In this document: one piece after another, positions 23,884-33,829 of the stretch
Layout of the letters: each line of letters begins with the position of its first letter
Numbering within the stretch: position 1 is the first letter of the stretch
NCBI RefSeq assembly: GCF_014353015.1
Contig: NZ_CP060704.1
Coordinates: forward strand, 496,001-560,000
Direction: 5' to 3'
Origin: Chitinimonas koreensis
GTDB lineage: Bacteria > Pseudomonadota > Gammaproteobacteria > Burkholderiales > Chitinimonadaceae
Length of the DNA: 64,000 bases
Notes under the pieces: generated by a model
The model's database searches: none
What the model was told of the DNA's origin: nothing
The model's input: the letters and a program-made list of their open reading frames with translations, nothing else
Translations under genes and position numbers: made by a program

Positions 23884-25227
23884 ATGTTCCCATCCGCCCG
23901 CCGCGCCCTGTCGCTGGCCATCGCGCTCGCCGTCGGCTCCTCGGCGTTCGCGGCCGATCTGCTCTCGGTCTACCAGGAAGCCAAGAAGTACGACGCCACC
24001 TACGCCGCGGCCGAGGCCGCCTTGCGCGCGGGGCAGGAGAAATCGGCCCAGGGCCGCTCGCTGTGGCTGCCCAAGGTGCAGCTGCAGAGCGGCTACAGCC
24101 ACGCGACGCAGGATACCGACTATGGCCGCAACAACGTCCTGCTGCAGGACAGCGACCGCAGCGGCAACAGCTACAACTACACCGTCAGCGCCAGCCAGCC
24201 GATCTACCGCGCCGACGCGAGCGTGGGCAAGGTCCAGCTCGACGAGCAGGCGCGGCTGGCCGAGGTGAGCTTCGCCTCGGCCCAGCAGAACCTGATCCTG
24301 CGCGTGGCGCAGGCCTACTTCGACGTGCTCTACGCCCAGGACAACCTCGAATTCGTCCGCTCGCAGAAGGACGCGGTGTCGCAGCAGCTGGCGCAGGCCA
24401 AGAAGAGCTTCGAGGTCGGCGTCGCCACCATCACCGACACCCACGAAGCGCAGGCCAAGTACGACGCCATCGTCGCCAGCGAGATCGCCGCCGAGAACGA
24501 CCTCTTGGTCAAGCAGAACGCCTTCCTGCAGCTGACCGGCGTGCCGGCCGAGGGCCTGTCGATGCTGCCGGCCAAGATGGCCGCCACGCCGCCGAGCCCG
24601 AACGACGTCAACGCCTGGCTGCGCGACGCCGAGCAGAAGAGCCTGGCGATCGACGCCCAGCGCGGCCAGCTGGCCATCGCCGAGGCCGAGATCGACAAGT
24701 ACCGCCTGCTGCGCCAGCCGACGCTGGACCTGGTGGCGCAATACGGCACCGACTACAAGAAGAACGGCCTGACCGCGGCCGGCGGCACCGACAAGACCAC
24801 CAGTTCGGCGATCGGCGTGCAGCTGAACATTCCGATCTACACCGGCGGCGCCACCAGCTCGCGGCTGCGCGAAGCGATCGCGCTGCGCGACAAGGCCCAG
24901 CACGAGCTCGAAGCGACCCGGCGCGACACCGCCCAGACCACCAAGCAGGCCTTCCTCGGCGTGCAGGCCGGCGCGGCGCAGATCCGTGCGCTCGAGCAGG
25001 CGCTGGTGTCGTCGCAGAGCTCGCTCGATTCGACCAAGCTCGGCCGCGAAGTCGGCGTGCGCACGACGCTCGACCTCCTGAACGCGCAGCAGCAGTACTA
25101 CTCGACCAAGCGCGACCTGGCGCTGGCCCGCTACAACTACCTGCTGAACCAGCTCAAGCTGTCGGCCGCCGTCGGCGAGCTCGGCCAGCCGAACCTGGAG
25201 GCGGTCAACGCCCAGCTGGCGCGCTGA
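23884..25227 (+). CDS. TolC-family outer-membrane channel
   Basis: Trimeric outer-membrane exit duct for RND pumps and type I secretion. The 447-aa product has a signal peptide ending SSAFA (residue 23), then two repeated outer-membrane-factor halves rich in long helices (QNLILRVAQAYFDVLYAQDNLEFV and the parallel ATRRDTAQTTKQAFLGVQAGAAQI). YLLNQLKLSAAVGELG is the usual end of TolC-type proteins of betaproteobacteria. I chose the ATG at 23884 because GAGGA precedes it; an ATG 36 nt upstream would break the signal peptide. It has its own AT-rich upstream region (about 23790-23840), so it may be transcribed separately from the pump. Confidence 0.93.
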   Translation: MFPSARRALSLAIALAVGSSAFAADLLSVYQEAKKYDATYAAAEAALRAGQEKSAQGRSLWLPKVQLQSGYSHATQDTDYGRNNVLLQDSDRSGNSYNYTVSASQPIYRADASVGKVQLDEQARLAEVSFASAQQNLILRVAQAYFDVLYAQDNLEFVRSQKDAVSQQLAQAKKSFEVGVATITDTHEAQAKYDAIVASEIAAENDLLVKQNAFLQLTGVPAEGLSMLPAKMAATPPSPNDVNAWLRDAEQKSLAIDAQRGQLAIAEAEIDKYRLLRQPTLDLVAQYGTDYKKNGLTAAGGTDKTTSSAIGVQLNIPIYTGGATSSRLREAIALRDKAQHELEATRRDTAQTTKQAFLGVQAGAAQIRALEQALVSSQSSLDSTKLGREVGVRTTLDLLNAQQQYYSTKRDLALARYNYLLNQLKLSAAVGELGQPNLEAVNAQLAR

Positions 25228-25250
25228 TCCGGCGCGATCGCCCGCCCATG

Positions 25251-25278
25251 ACAAAGGCCGCCAATTGGCGGCCTTTGT
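25251..25278. terminator. Convergent bidirectional terminator
   Basis: ACAAAGGCCGCC-AATT-GGCGGCCTTTGT is a 12-bp perfect stem with T-rich flanks (CTTTT) on the plus side. It lies between the TolC-like gene and the AIM24-like gene, which face each other. Confidence 0.85.
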
Positions 25279-25321
25279 CTTTTCGGAGGAACGGCGATCC
25301 GGGGTCGGATCGCCGCGCCGA

Positions 25322-26113
25322 TCACTCCCGTTCGAACAGGTTCGACAGCCCGCCGAGCACCGAGCCCTGCTCGCCGCCCTGGCTGCCGCCCACGCGCGAG
25401 GCGCCGACGATGCGGTTGGCCAGCCGCGCCAGCGGCAGCGACTGCAGCCAGACCTTGCCCGGCCCGCGCAGGTTGGCGAAGAACAGCCCCTCGCCGCCGA
25501 ACAGCGCGCTCTTCACGTTGCCGACGAACTGGATGTCGAAATCGACGTTCGCGGTGAAGGCCACCACGCAGCCGGTGTCGACGCGCAGCGATTCGCCGGG
25601 CCGGAGCGTCTTCTCGATCACCGCGCCACCGGCGTGGATGAAGGCCAGTCCGTCGCCTTCGAGCTTCTGCAGGATGAACCCTTCGCCGCCGAAGAAACCG
25701 GCGCCGAGCTTCTTCTGGAAGGCGATGCCGAGCGACACGCCCTTGGCTGCGCACAGGAAGGAATCCTTCTGCGCCAGCAGCGTGCCGCCGAGCTCGGACA
25801 GGTGCACCGGGATGATCTTGCCCGGGTAGGCCGCGCCGAAGGCGACCTTCTTCTTGCCTGAGCCCTGGTTGACGAACACCGTGGTGAACAGCGATTCGCC
25901 GGTCAAGAGGCGCTTGCCGGCGCCCATCAGCTTGCCCATGAAGCCGCTCTGCTGGGCCGAGCCGTCACCGAAGATGGTATCCATCTGGATACCGTCTTCC
26001 ATGTAGAACATCGTGCCGGCCTCGCCGACGGCGGCCTCGCCCGGGTCGAGCTCGATCTCGACGAACTGCATGTCGTCGCCGAACACCTGATAGTCGATCA
26101 CATCCATGGTCAT
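25322..26113 (-). CDS. AIM24 / TIGR00266 family protein
   Basis: The 263-aa product matches the AIM24 beta-helical family: DYQVFGDDMQFVEIELDPGEAAVGEAGTMFYM, LTGESLFTTVFVNQGSG, AYPGKIIPVHLSELGGTLLAQKDSFLCAA and GGEGLFFANLRGPGKVWLQSLP. Glycine-rich turns recur through the protein. The bacterial function is unknown; the yeast homologue is mitochondrial. AGGAGAACTGCA precedes the ATG at 26113. It is convergent with tolC and lies 86 nt after ubiX. Confidence 0.9.
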   Translation of the reverse strand: MTMDVIDYQVFGDDMQFVEIELDPGEAAVGEAGTMFYMEDGIQMDTIFGDGSAQQSGFMGKLMGAGKRLLTGESLFTTVFVNQGSGKKKVAFGAAYPGKIIPVHLSELGGTLLAQKDSFLCAAKGVSLGIAFQKKLGAGFFGGEGFILQKLEGDGLAFIHAGGAVIEKTLRPGESLRVDTGCVVAFTANVDFDIQFVGNVKSALFGGEGLFFANLRGPGKVWLQSLPLARLANRIVGASRVGGSQGGEQGSVLGGLSNLFERE

Positions 26114-26199
26114 TGCAGTTCTCCTTTGTCTACGTGCTTATGCGGCCGCGGTAGCGGCCTGTTCGAGGGGATACGGGGGAATACGGGACGGAGCGCGGC

Positions 26200-26820
26200 T
26201 CAGGCCGGCGCGTCGGTCTCGCCCCAGCGCGCCATCAGCTGGTGCGGCACGCCGAGCTGGTCGAGCACGCGCGCGACCACGAAGTCGACCAGCGCCTCGA
26301 CCGAGCGGGGGTGGTGGTAGAAGCCCGGATTGGCCGGCAGCACGCAGACGCCGAGCCGCGCCAGCTTCAGCATGTTTTCCAGGTGCAGCGCCGAGAACGG
26401 CGTCTCGCGCGGCACGATCACCAGCTTCTTCGCTTCCTTGATGGCGACGTCGGCGGCGCGCTCGATCAGGTTGTCGCTCATGCCGGCGGCGATCGCGGCC
26501 AGCGTGCCCATGGTGCAGGGACAGATCACCATCGCGTCGGCCGGGTTGGAGCCCGAGGCGACCGGCGCGAACCATTCCTCGCGGCCGAATACCCTGAGCC
26601 GCGTGCCGTCGACGCCGTGGCGCGCCTGCAGCAGCGCCTCGACCTCCTTGGCGCGCGAGGGCCAGGTCTCGCCGATCTCCTGGCGGATCACCACCTGGGC
26701 GGCCTGCGAATACAGCAGGTAGACGCGCACCCCGGCCGCCAGCAGGCATTCGAGCAGGCGCAGGCCGTAGGGCATGCCGGAGGCGCCGGTCAGCGCCAGG
26801 GTCACGGTCGCGGCCGTCAT
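26200..26820 (-). CDS. ubiX: Flavin prenyltransferase UbiX
   Basis: Makes prenylated FMN, the cofactor of UbiD decarboxylase in ubiquinone synthesis. The 206-aa product carries the flavin-binding start TGASGMPYGLRLLECL, the AMVICPCTMGTLAAIA region and RETPFSALHLENMLKL. The ATG at 26820 overlaps the rapZ stop by 4 nt, so it is in the same transcript as rapZ. This is not its commonest location. Confidence 0.95.
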   Translation of the reverse strand: MTAATVTLALTGASGMPYGLRLLECLLAAGVRVYLLYSQAAQVVIRQEIGETWPSRAKEVEALLQARHGVDGTRLRVFGREEWFAPVASGSNPADAMVICPCTMGTLAAIAAGMSDNLIERAADVAIKEAKKLVIVPRETPFSALHLENMLKLARLGVCVLPANPGFYHHPRSVEALVDFVVARVLDQLGVPHQLMARWGETDAPA

Positions 26821-27680
26821 TCGGTCGAGCCCTCGCGATGGCGCACCAGCACCTGGCGCTCGGCGGCGAAATGGGCGGCCAGCTTCTCGGCCAGCCAGAC
26901 CGAGCGGTGCTGGCCGCCGGTGCAGCCGATCGCCACCGTGACGTAGCTGCGGTTGTCGTGATCGAAGGCCGGCAGCCAGCGCTGCAGATAGTCGCGGATG
27001 TCGGCGTACATGTGCAGCGCGGCCGGCTCGGCCTCGAGGAAGCGCACCACCGGCAGGTCGCGGCCGGTCTGGCCGCGCAGGCTGGGGTCGTAGTAGGGAT
27101 TGGGCAGGCAGCGCACGTCGAACACGAAGTCGGCGTCGAGCGGCAGGCCGTGCTTGAAGCCGAACGATTCGAAGATCAGCGTCAGCCGCGACTGGTCGAG
27201 CGCCAGCCAGTGGCGTACCCAGCCGCGCAGGCCGTTGGCGCTGAGGTCGCTGGTGTCGACGCGGTGAGCCATGCCGGCCACCGTGGCCAGCAGCTCGCGC
27301 TCCATGATCATGCACTCGGTGACCGTCAGCTCGGGGTAGAGCACCGACAAGGGATGCTTGCGCCGGGTCTCGGAGAAGCGCTTGAGCAGCGCCTCGTTCT
27401 TGGCTTCGAGGAACAGCACGCGGACGTCGAGCTGGCGCGCCTTGAGGTCGGTCACGCAGTCGGGCAGCGCCGGCAGGCTGTGCACGCCGCGGATGTCGAC
27501 GCTGATGCCGACGCGCTTGTGCGCCTCCGACTGCAACAGCTCGACCGTCTCGGCCAGCAGCGCGGCCGGCAGGTTGTCGATGCAGAAATAGCCGAGGTCC
27601 TCGAGCAGCTTGAGCGCGACGCTCTTGCCCGAGCCCGACAGGCCCGAGATCAGCACGATCTGCATGGCGCTGTGCGGCAT
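26817..27680 (-). CDS. rapZ: RNase adaptor protein RapZ
   Basis: RapZ guides RNase E to GlmZ-type sRNAs to control glucosamine-6-phosphate synthase in enterics. The 287-aa product has Walker A GLSGSGKS (residues 13-20), the VLFLEAKNEALLKRFSETRRKHPL region and C-terminal GCTGGQHRSVWLAEKL. GGGGGAA precedes the ATG at 27680, two nt after the hprK stop; a second ATG 15 nt on lacks a ribosome-binding site. The genes rpoN-hpf-ptsN-hprK-rapZ form a conserved block in betaproteobacteria. Confidence 0.95.
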   Translation of the reverse strand: MPHSAMQIVLISGLSGSGKSVALKLLEDLGYFCIDNLPAALLAETVELLQSEAHKRVGISVDIRGVHSLPALPDCVTDLKARQLDVRVLFLEAKNEALLKRFSETRRKHPLSVLYPELTVTECMIMERELLATVAGMAHRVDTSDLSANGLRGWVRHWLALDQSRLTLIFESFGFKHGLPLDADFVFDVRCLPNPYYDPSLRGQTGRDLPVVRFLEAEPAALHMYADIRDYLQRWLPAFDHDNRSYVTVAIGCTGGQHRSVWLAEKLAAHFAAERQVLVRHREGSTE

Positions 27681-27682
27681 CG

Positions 27683-28624
27683 CTATTCCCCCGATTCCAT
27701 GAAGCGCTGGTGGCGCTCGATGAACTCGCGCGTCGAATCGATGCCGCGCAGCTGCAGGATGTAGTTGCGCACCGCGGCCTCGACCAGCACCGCGAGGTTG
27801 CGGCCGGCGGCGACCGGCAGCACCACCTTGCGGATCGCCACGTCGAGCACCGCCTGGGTCGCCGCCTGCATCTGCAGCCGGTCGAGCGGGGTGACCGATT
27901 CGGACTGCTTGGTCAGGTGGATGATCAGCTTGAGGTTCTTGCGCGGCCGCACCGCGGTCTCGCCGAAGATGGTGCGGATGTTCAGCACGCCGAGGCCGCG
28001 CACCTCGAGGAAGTCGCGCAGGAGCGGCGGGCAGCGGCCTTCGAGCGTATCGGGCGCGATGCGGTAGAGCTCGACCACGTCGTCGGCGACCAGGCCGTGG
28101 CCGCGCGAGATCAGCTCCAGCGCCAGCTCGCTCTTGCCCATCGCGCTTTCCCCGGTGATCAGCACGCCGACCTCGAGCACGTCGAGGAATACGCCGTGCA
28201 GATTGGTCGACACCGCCAGCGCCTTGGCCAGGTAGAAGCGCAGCACGTCCATCAGGTAGGGCGACTGCTCGGGCGAGGTCAGGAGCGGCACGTGGGCGCG
28301 CTCGCAGGCCTCGCGCAGGATCTCGGGCGTGGCCTGGCCGTTGGCCACGATCATGGCGGCCATGTCGGTGCTGAACAGGTGGTCGAGCGACTTGCGCAGC
28401 GCGGCCGGCTCGACCTGCTGCAGGTAGGCGATCTCGGCGAGGCCGAGCACCTGGATGCGGTTGGGGTGGACGAAGTTGAGGTGGCCGACCAGCGCATGGG
28501 CGGGCTTCTGGGTGTCGGCGTCGTTGGACAGCAGGTTGTTGGCACCGCTCTGGCCGGCGAGCCAGGTCAGCCGCAGCTTCTCGGCGTTGTCGATGAACAG
28601 CTGGCGGACGGTGATTTGCGGCAT
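27683..28624 (-). CDS. hprK: HPr kinase/phosphorylase
   Basis: Phosphorylates and dephosphorylates HPr (or Npr) at serine. The 313-aa product has an N-terminal DRTGG-like domain, Walker A GESAMGKSE (about residue 153), and the signature LEVRGLGVLNIRTIFGETAVR. Start at 28624 (MPQITVRQLF), where family similarity begins. Upstream in-frame codons are not supported. The gap to ptsN is 199 nt. Confidence 0.95.
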   Translation of the reverse strand: MPQITVRQLFIDNAEKLRLTWLAGQSGANNLLSNDADTQKPAHALVGHLNFVHPNRIQVLGLAEIAYLQQVEPAALRKSLDHLFSTDMAAMIVANGQATPEILREACERAHVPLLTSPEQSPYLMDVLRFYLAKALAVSTNLHGVFLDVLEVGVLITGESAMGKSELALELISRGHGLVADDVVELYRIAPDTLEGRCPPLLRDFLEVRGLGVLNIRTIFGETAVRPRKNLKLIIHLTKQSESVTPLDRLQMQAATQAVLDVAIRKVVLPVAAGRNLAVLVEAAVRNYILQLRGIDSTREFIERHQRFMESGE

Positions 28625-28823
28625 GGCGTCGGTTTCGGGGGCGGTGTGCGCCTGCCGCCCCGGGGTGGAACGGGCGCGGGCAGGAGACAGGGCTGGTAAC
28701 GGTACGCCGGCGGCCGCGCCAAGGGCGCAGAGCGGGCGGTTCGACTGCATAGCATACTATGCCGTACGCCTTCCACCGCGTGCGGGTGACGCAGCCGGAA
28801 TGCGCCCCGGGGCGCGCCGCCGC

Positions 28824-29279
28824 TCAGCCTTGCCAACTGGTCAGCAGGCGGTGCACTTCTTCGGCGGTCGGAGCGCTGGCGAGGCTTTCGCGCAGCTTCT
28901 TGTCGCTGAACAGCTGGGCGAGCTCGGACAGGATCTGCAGATGCAGGTCGGTCGCCTGTTCCGGCACCAGCAGGGCGAAGGCGAGGTGGACCGGCTTGCC
29001 GTCGGGCGCTTCGAACGGGATCGGCTGCTTGAGCCGCACGAACACGCCGACCGCTTCCTTCAGCCCCTTGATGCGGCCGTGCGGGATGGCGACGCCCTGG
29101 CCGATGCCGGTCGAACCGAGCTTCTCGCGCGCGAACAGCGCGTCGAAGATGGCGCTGCGGGCGATGCCATGGCTGTTCTCGAACAGCAGGCCGGCCTGTT
29201 CGAACAGGCGCTTCTTGCTGGTCAGGTCGAGGTCGAGAAAGACGTTGGCCGGCGGCAGGATGGAGGCGATCAGGGCCAT
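28824..29279 (-). CDS. ptsN: Nitrogen-regulatory PTS component EIIA-Ntr
   Basis: Phosphotransfer protein of the nitrogen PTS, signalling to K+ and nitrogen control systems. The 151-aa product carries the phosphorylated histidine in GVAIPHGRI (His67) and ends SELAQLFSDKKLRESLASAP. I chose the ATG at 29279 (MALIASILPP) because it begins at family similarity; the longer in-frame extension is Arg-rich and unlikely. It lies between hpf and hprK. Confidence 0.95.
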   Translation of the reverse strand: MALIASILPPANVFLDLDLTSKKRLFEQAGLLFENSHGIARSAIFDALFAREKLGSTGIGQGVAIPHGRIKGLKEAVGVFVRLKQPIPFEAPDGKPVHLAFALLVPEQATDLHLQILSELAQLFSDKKLRESLASAPTAEEVHRLLTSWQG

Positions 29280-29456
29280 GGCAGAGAGATGGGTTCGGCG
29301 CCGGCGGCGCGGAGAGGCCGCCATTGTACGCCGGCCAGAGGGCGCGACAAGGAGCGCTTGCTCGCCGGCAGTCCCGTTGCGGTGAAATCGATCGGCATGC
29401 GGTTCAGACCGCTCCGGCAGGCATGGATTCCCGCCTTCGCGCGCCGGCGGTCACGC

Positions 29457-29495
29457 AAAAGAAAAGCGGGAACGGTGTCCCTGTACCGTTCCCGC
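29457..29495 (-). terminator. Rho-independent terminator after hpf
   Basis: GCGGGAACGGT/ACCGTTCCCGC (29466-29476 with 29485-29495) is followed on the minus strand by TTTTCTTTT. It lies 36 nt after the hpf stop and separates hpf from ptsN, so ptsN may have its own promoter or rely on read-through. Confidence 0.85.
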
Positions 29496-29530
29496 GCCCT
29501 CGCGTGCGATTAGGTGTGCTGCAAGTCCGC

Positions 29531-29866
29531 TCACGCGGCGGGCTGTTCGCTCTCCTGGTACTTCAACGGTTCGGCGTGACGGTCGCCGTAGCGCTTTTCC
29601 TTGTGCTTGAGGACCTGTCGATCGAGCTTGTCCGCGACCAGGTCGATGGCGGCATACATGTCGGGCTCGCAGGCCTCGACGTGGATGTCCTTGCCTCGCA
29701 GGTGGACGTTGACCTCGACCTTCTGCTGCAGCTTGTCGACCGACAGGGTGACGTTCATGTCGATGACGTGGTCGAAGTGGCGCGTCACGCGTTCCAGCTT
29801 GGTTTCCACGTAGTCGCGGATGGCCGGGGTGACGTCGAGATGGTGCCCACTGATGGTCAGGTTCAT
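29531..29866 (-). CDS. hpf: Ribosome hibernation promoting factor, short form
   Basis: Promotes inactive 100S or hibernating ribosomes in stationary phase. The 111-aa product starts MNLTISGHHLDVTPAIRDYV and has the VNVHLRGKDIHVEACEPDMYAAIDLVADKLDRQV region of the HPF/YfiA domain. It lacks the C-terminal dimerisation domain of long HPF. It is directly downstream of rpoN, the gene order conserved in most proteobacteria. Confidence 0.95.
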   Translation of the reverse strand: MNLTISGHHLDVTPAIRDYVETKLERVTRHFDHVIDMNVTLSVDKLQQKVEVNVHLRGKDIHVEACEPDMYAAIDLVADKLDRQVLKHKEKRYGDRHAEPLKYQESEQPAA

Positions 29867-29930
29867 ACAACTCTCCTTGTGCTGAAGGATGCCGCCGGGC
29901 CGACGCCCGGACTGCGGGAGTCGGTGGCGG

Positions 29931-31412
29931 CTATAGGGACTTTCTTTGGTTCACGGGAGGGATTTGCAAGGCTTCACGGTATTTGGCGACGGTACGGCGG
30001 GCGACGTTGATGCCCTGCTTGCCGAGCACGTCGGCGATCGTGCTGTCGCTCAACGGCTTCTTGCCGTCTTCGTTCTGGATCAGCTGCTTGATCAGCGCCT
30101 TGATGGCGATGGCCGAGCATTCGCCGCCGGAGTCGGTCTCGACGTGGCTGCCGAAGAAATACTTGAACTCGTAGATGCCGCGCGGCGTGAGCATGTACTT
30201 CTGGGTGGTCACGCGCGAGATGGTCGATTCATGCAGGTCGAGCTCCTCGGCGATGTCGCGCAGCACCAGCGGGCGCATGGCGACCTCGCCGTGCTCGAAG
30301 AAGCGCTGCTGTTTCTCGACGATGGCCTGGGCGACGCGGAGGATGGTTTCGAAGCGCTGCTGGACGTTCTTGATCAGCCACTTGGCCTCCTGCAACTGGC
30401 CCGACAGGCCGGCTCCGTTTTCGCGGTGTTGTCGCAGGATGTTGGCGTACAACTGGTTCACCTTGAGCTTGGGCATCGCGGCTTCGTTGAGCTGAACCGT
30501 CCAGCCCTGCCGCTGCTTCTTGACCACCACGTCGGCCACGACGTAGCGGGTGTCGGTCGCGCCGAACGCGGCACCGGGGCGAGGGTTGAGACGCTGGATC
30601 AGCGTCTGCGCCGCCTTCAGTTCCTCGTCGTCGCATTTGAGCGTCTTCTTGAGCCTACTGTAGTCCTTGTTCGCCAATAAATCGAGGCAGTCGGCGACCA
30701 CCGTGCAGGCCAGCGCGCAGGCCGCTTCGTCGGCATGGAACTGCTTGAGCTGCAGGGTCAGGCAATCACCCAGGTTGACCGCGCCGACGCCGGCGGGTTC
30801 CAGCTGGCGGATCAATTGCCAGGCGACCTGCAATTCCTCGAGCTCGATCTCGAGCTCCTCCCGCAGTGATTCCGGGATCAGCTCGAAGATTTCTTCGAGC
30901 GGGGTGGTCAGGTAGCCGTCGTCGTCGAGCGCGTCGATCACCAGGGTGGCGACCGCGTGGTCGCGCTGGCTGATCGGCAGCAGGCCGAGCTGCTCGAGCA
31001 GGTGCTCGCGCAGCGTGAACACGCGGGCGACGTTGGCATGCGGGTCGAACTCGTCGTCGTCCTCGCGCTGGCGGCCGCCGCCGGCGGCCTCGCTCCAGTA
31101 GTTGTCGCCGAGCGCGTCGTCGAAGTCGAAGTCGGGCTCGCCGGCCGGCGCGTCCTCGGCCGCCGCCGGCGGCGCCTCGGCCGTCGGCGCGGCGTAGTCG
31201 GCCGGGCCTTCGGCCGGCGCGCCGTCCTCGCGGACCGCGTGGGTCTCGGGCTCACCCTCGTCCTCGCGCTCGAGCATCGGGTTGTCCTGCAGGAATCGTT
31301 CGATCTCCTGGTTCAGATCGAGCGTGGACAGCTGCAGCAGCTTGATCGACTGCTGCAGTTGCGGCGTCAGCGTGAGGGACTGGGAGAGCTTGAGCTGGAG
31401 GGATGGTTTCAT
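29931..31412 (-). CDS. rpoN: RNA polymerase sigma-54 factor
   Basis: Sigma factor for -24/-12 promoters activated by enhancer-binding ATPases. The 493-aa product begins with the Gln/Leu-rich region I (MKPSLQLKLSQSLTLTPQLQQSIKLLQLS), has an acidic region II (about residues 50-115, rich in Asp/Glu/Ala), and ends with the RpoN box ARRTVAKYREALQIP. It follows lptB by 21 nt and precedes hpf. Confidence 0.97.
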   Translation of the reverse strand: MKPSLQLKLSQSLTLTPQLQQSIKLLQLSTLDLNQEIERFLQDNPMLEREDEGEPETHAVREDGAPAEGPADYAAPTAEAPPAAAEDAPAGEPDFDFDDALGDNYWSEAAGGGRQREDDDEFDPHANVARVFTLREHLLEQLGLLPISQRDHAVATLVIDALDDDGYLTTPLEEIFELIPESLREELEIELEELQVAWQLIRQLEPAGVGAVNLGDCLTLQLKQFHADEAACALACTVVADCLDLLANKDYSRLKKTLKCDDEELKAAQTLIQRLNPRPGAAFGATDTRYVVADVVVKKQRQGWTVQLNEAAMPKLKVNQLYANILRQHRENGAGLSGQLQEAKWLIKNVQQRFETILRVAQAIVEKQQRFFEHGEVAMRPLVLRDIAEELDLHESTISRVTTQKYMLTPRGIYEFKYFFGSHVETDSGGECSAIAIKALIKQLIQNEDGKKPLSDSTIADVLGKQGINVARRTVAKYREALQIPPVNQRKSL

Positions 31413-31433
31413 GCCGGTCTTTGGGTGCGCGGC

Positions 31434-32155
<722 letters not shown>

Positions 32156-32159
<4 letters not shown>

Positions 32160-32701
32160 GGCTTGGCGGGCGTCTCGGTCTTCTTCTTGGGCTGGATGAC
32201 GATCTTGACCTGGCCCTGCGGCGCGTCGCCCGTGGCGGCCGGCGCATGCGGGCCGCCTTCGGCGTGGTAGACCTCGGTGTTGGTGTTGTACACGATGGTG
32301 CTGCCGGTGAATTCGTCCTCGCCGCGCTTGAGCCAGGCGTTGCCGCTGAGCTTCACGTCGCCGCTCTTGCTGTCGTAGTCGACCCGGTCGCCGTGCGCGT
32401 CGAGCCAGGTGTTCTGGCCTTCCATCTTCTGGCGGAACTTGACCGGCCGGCCTTCGGCGCGGACCAGCTGGCTGCCGTCGGAACGGTTCAGCTGGTTGGC
32501 GCGGTCGGCGTCCACCACCATCGTGCCCTGGGTGATATGGACGCGACCGGTCAGCACGTGTTCCCCGGTCTTTTCGTTCATGCCGGCCTGGTCGGCCCGG
32601 ATCACGATTTCCTTGTCGCGATCGGCCAGTTCGGCGTGGCCGCTGCCGGCGAGCAGCAGCAGCGTAGCGGCCAGCCAGGGCCTAGCGTTTGGGCGGCGCA
32701 T
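32156..32701 (-). CDS. lptA: LPS transport periplasmic protein LptA
   Basis: Periplasmic bridge protein of the Lpt system. The 181-aa product has a signal peptide ending GSGHAE, then the OstA-like beta-jellyroll repeats (ADRDKEIVIRADQAGMNEKTGEHVLTGRVHITQGTMVVDADR and GDVKLSGNAWLKRGEDEFTGS). The C-terminus ends in a Lys/Pro-rich tail. It overlaps lptC by 20 nt at its start and lptB by 4 nt at its end. Confidence 0.93.
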
Positions 32702-33263
32702 AGCGGATGTTCACTTTCGAGCGCAGGTTGAGTTGGGTGCTGTTGTTGTCGTAGTCGAAACCGACGGCGTTGGCCTGGTAGCCGGGCGAATCGAGCTGGG
32801 TCGGCGCGTCGGAGGCGGCCTGGCCGCGCGCGGTGTCGAGCGAAAGGCGGCTGGTGTGCAGCACCAGCGGGCCGGTCTGGCCCGCCGCCTCGCGATGCAT
32901 CACCACGTCGCGCTCGAACCAGATCTTGTCGCCGTCGTCGGTCACCCGCGCGGTGCTGGCGTCGACCGTCAGCGTCGGTTCGCTCGGCAGCGTGCGCACC
33001 AGCCGGGCCTGCGAGAACTCGAGGCGCTCGTCGGCCGGGAAGTGGCGCATCTCGCGCGCAGTCAGCGTGTAGAGCGGCTTGCCGTCGTTGCCGAAGCCGG
33101 TGGCGGCGAAGCGCGAGATGATCAGGTCGGGGTCGCGGTTGGCCGCCACCGGCGAGAAGTAGGGCAGCTCGGTCGCCCGGTCGAGCAGCAGCGCCAGCCC
33201 GGCCAGGAGGCCGAGCAACAGCAGGGGGAAGGCGCGCGCGGCGCGGTCGGGCAACAGGCTCAT
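32682..33263 (-). CDS. lptC: LPS export system protein LptC
   Basis: Bitopic inner-membrane protein that passes LPS to LptA. The 193-aa product has a single N-terminal membrane helix (FPLLLLGLLAGLALLLDR) followed by an OstA-fold periplasmic domain (DLIISRFAATGFGNDGKPLYTLTAREMRHFPADE). Its start overlaps kdsC by 4 nt and its end overlaps lptA by 20 nt. Confidence 0.92.
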   Translation of the reverse strand: MSLLPDRAARAFPLLLLGLLAGLALLLDRATELPYFSPVAANRDPDLIISRFAATGFGNDGKPLYTLTAREMRHFPADERLEFSQARLVRTLPSEPTLTVDASTARVTDDGDKIWFERDVVMHREAAGQTGPLVLHTSRLSLDTARGQAASDAPTQLDSPGYQANAVGFDYDNNSTQLNLRSKVNIRYAPPKR

Positions 33264-33775
33264 CGCAGGTAAGGCGCCAATTGGGCCTCGAGGGTTCCCT
33301 GCGCCTGCATGACGACTTCGCAGGCTTCGCGCACCGCGCCGTGGCCGCCGCGGGCGCCGGTCACGTAATGCGCGTGCTGGCGTACCAGCGTCGGCGAATC
33401 GGGCACCGCCACCGCGAAGGCGACGCGGCGCATCACCGGCAGGTCGACCACGTCGTCGCCCATGTAGCCGCAGTCCTCGGGCTTGAAGCCGGTCTCGGCC
33501 AGCAGGGCCTGGAACGAGGCGAGCTTGTCGTGCGCGCCCTGCACCAGGTGGTCGATGCCGAGGTTGCGGGCGCGGTGCTCGACCAGCCGCGAAGTACGGC
33601 CGGTGAGGATGGCGAGCTGCACGCCCGAGGCGCGCAGCATCTTGAGGCCGTGGCCGTCGAGCGAGTTGAAGGCCTTCAGTTCTTCGCCGGCGTCGGTGTA
33701 GTAGAGACCGCCGTCGGTCATGACGCCGTCGACGTCGAAGATCATCAGGCGTACCGGTTGTGCGCGTTCAAGCAC
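33260..33775 (-). CDS. kdsC: 3-deoxy-D-manno-octulosonate 8-phosphate phosphatase KdsC
   Basis: Dephosphorylates Kdo-8-phosphate for lipopolysaccharide core synthesis. The 171-aa product is a minimal HAD (no cap) enzyme with motif I MIFDVDGVMTDG, motif II LAILTGRTS, and motif IV CGYMGDDVVDLPVM. The size and the two-base-overlapping lpt genes fit KdsC. It is 54 nt after kdsD. Confidence 0.95.
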   Translation of the reverse strand: MLERAQPVRLMIFDVDGVMTDGGLYYTDAGEELKAFNSLDGHGLKMLRASGVQLAILTGRTSRLVEHRARNLGIDHLVQGAHDKLASFQALLAETGFKPEDCGYMGDDVVDLPVMRRVAFAVAVPDSPTLVRQHAHYVTGARGGHGAVREACEVVMQAQGTLEAQLAPYLR

Positions 33776-33829
33776 CTTGCATCCTTTGCATCGTGTGCGG
33801 TCGCCCGTGGGCGCCGCGGGTATCGAGGT

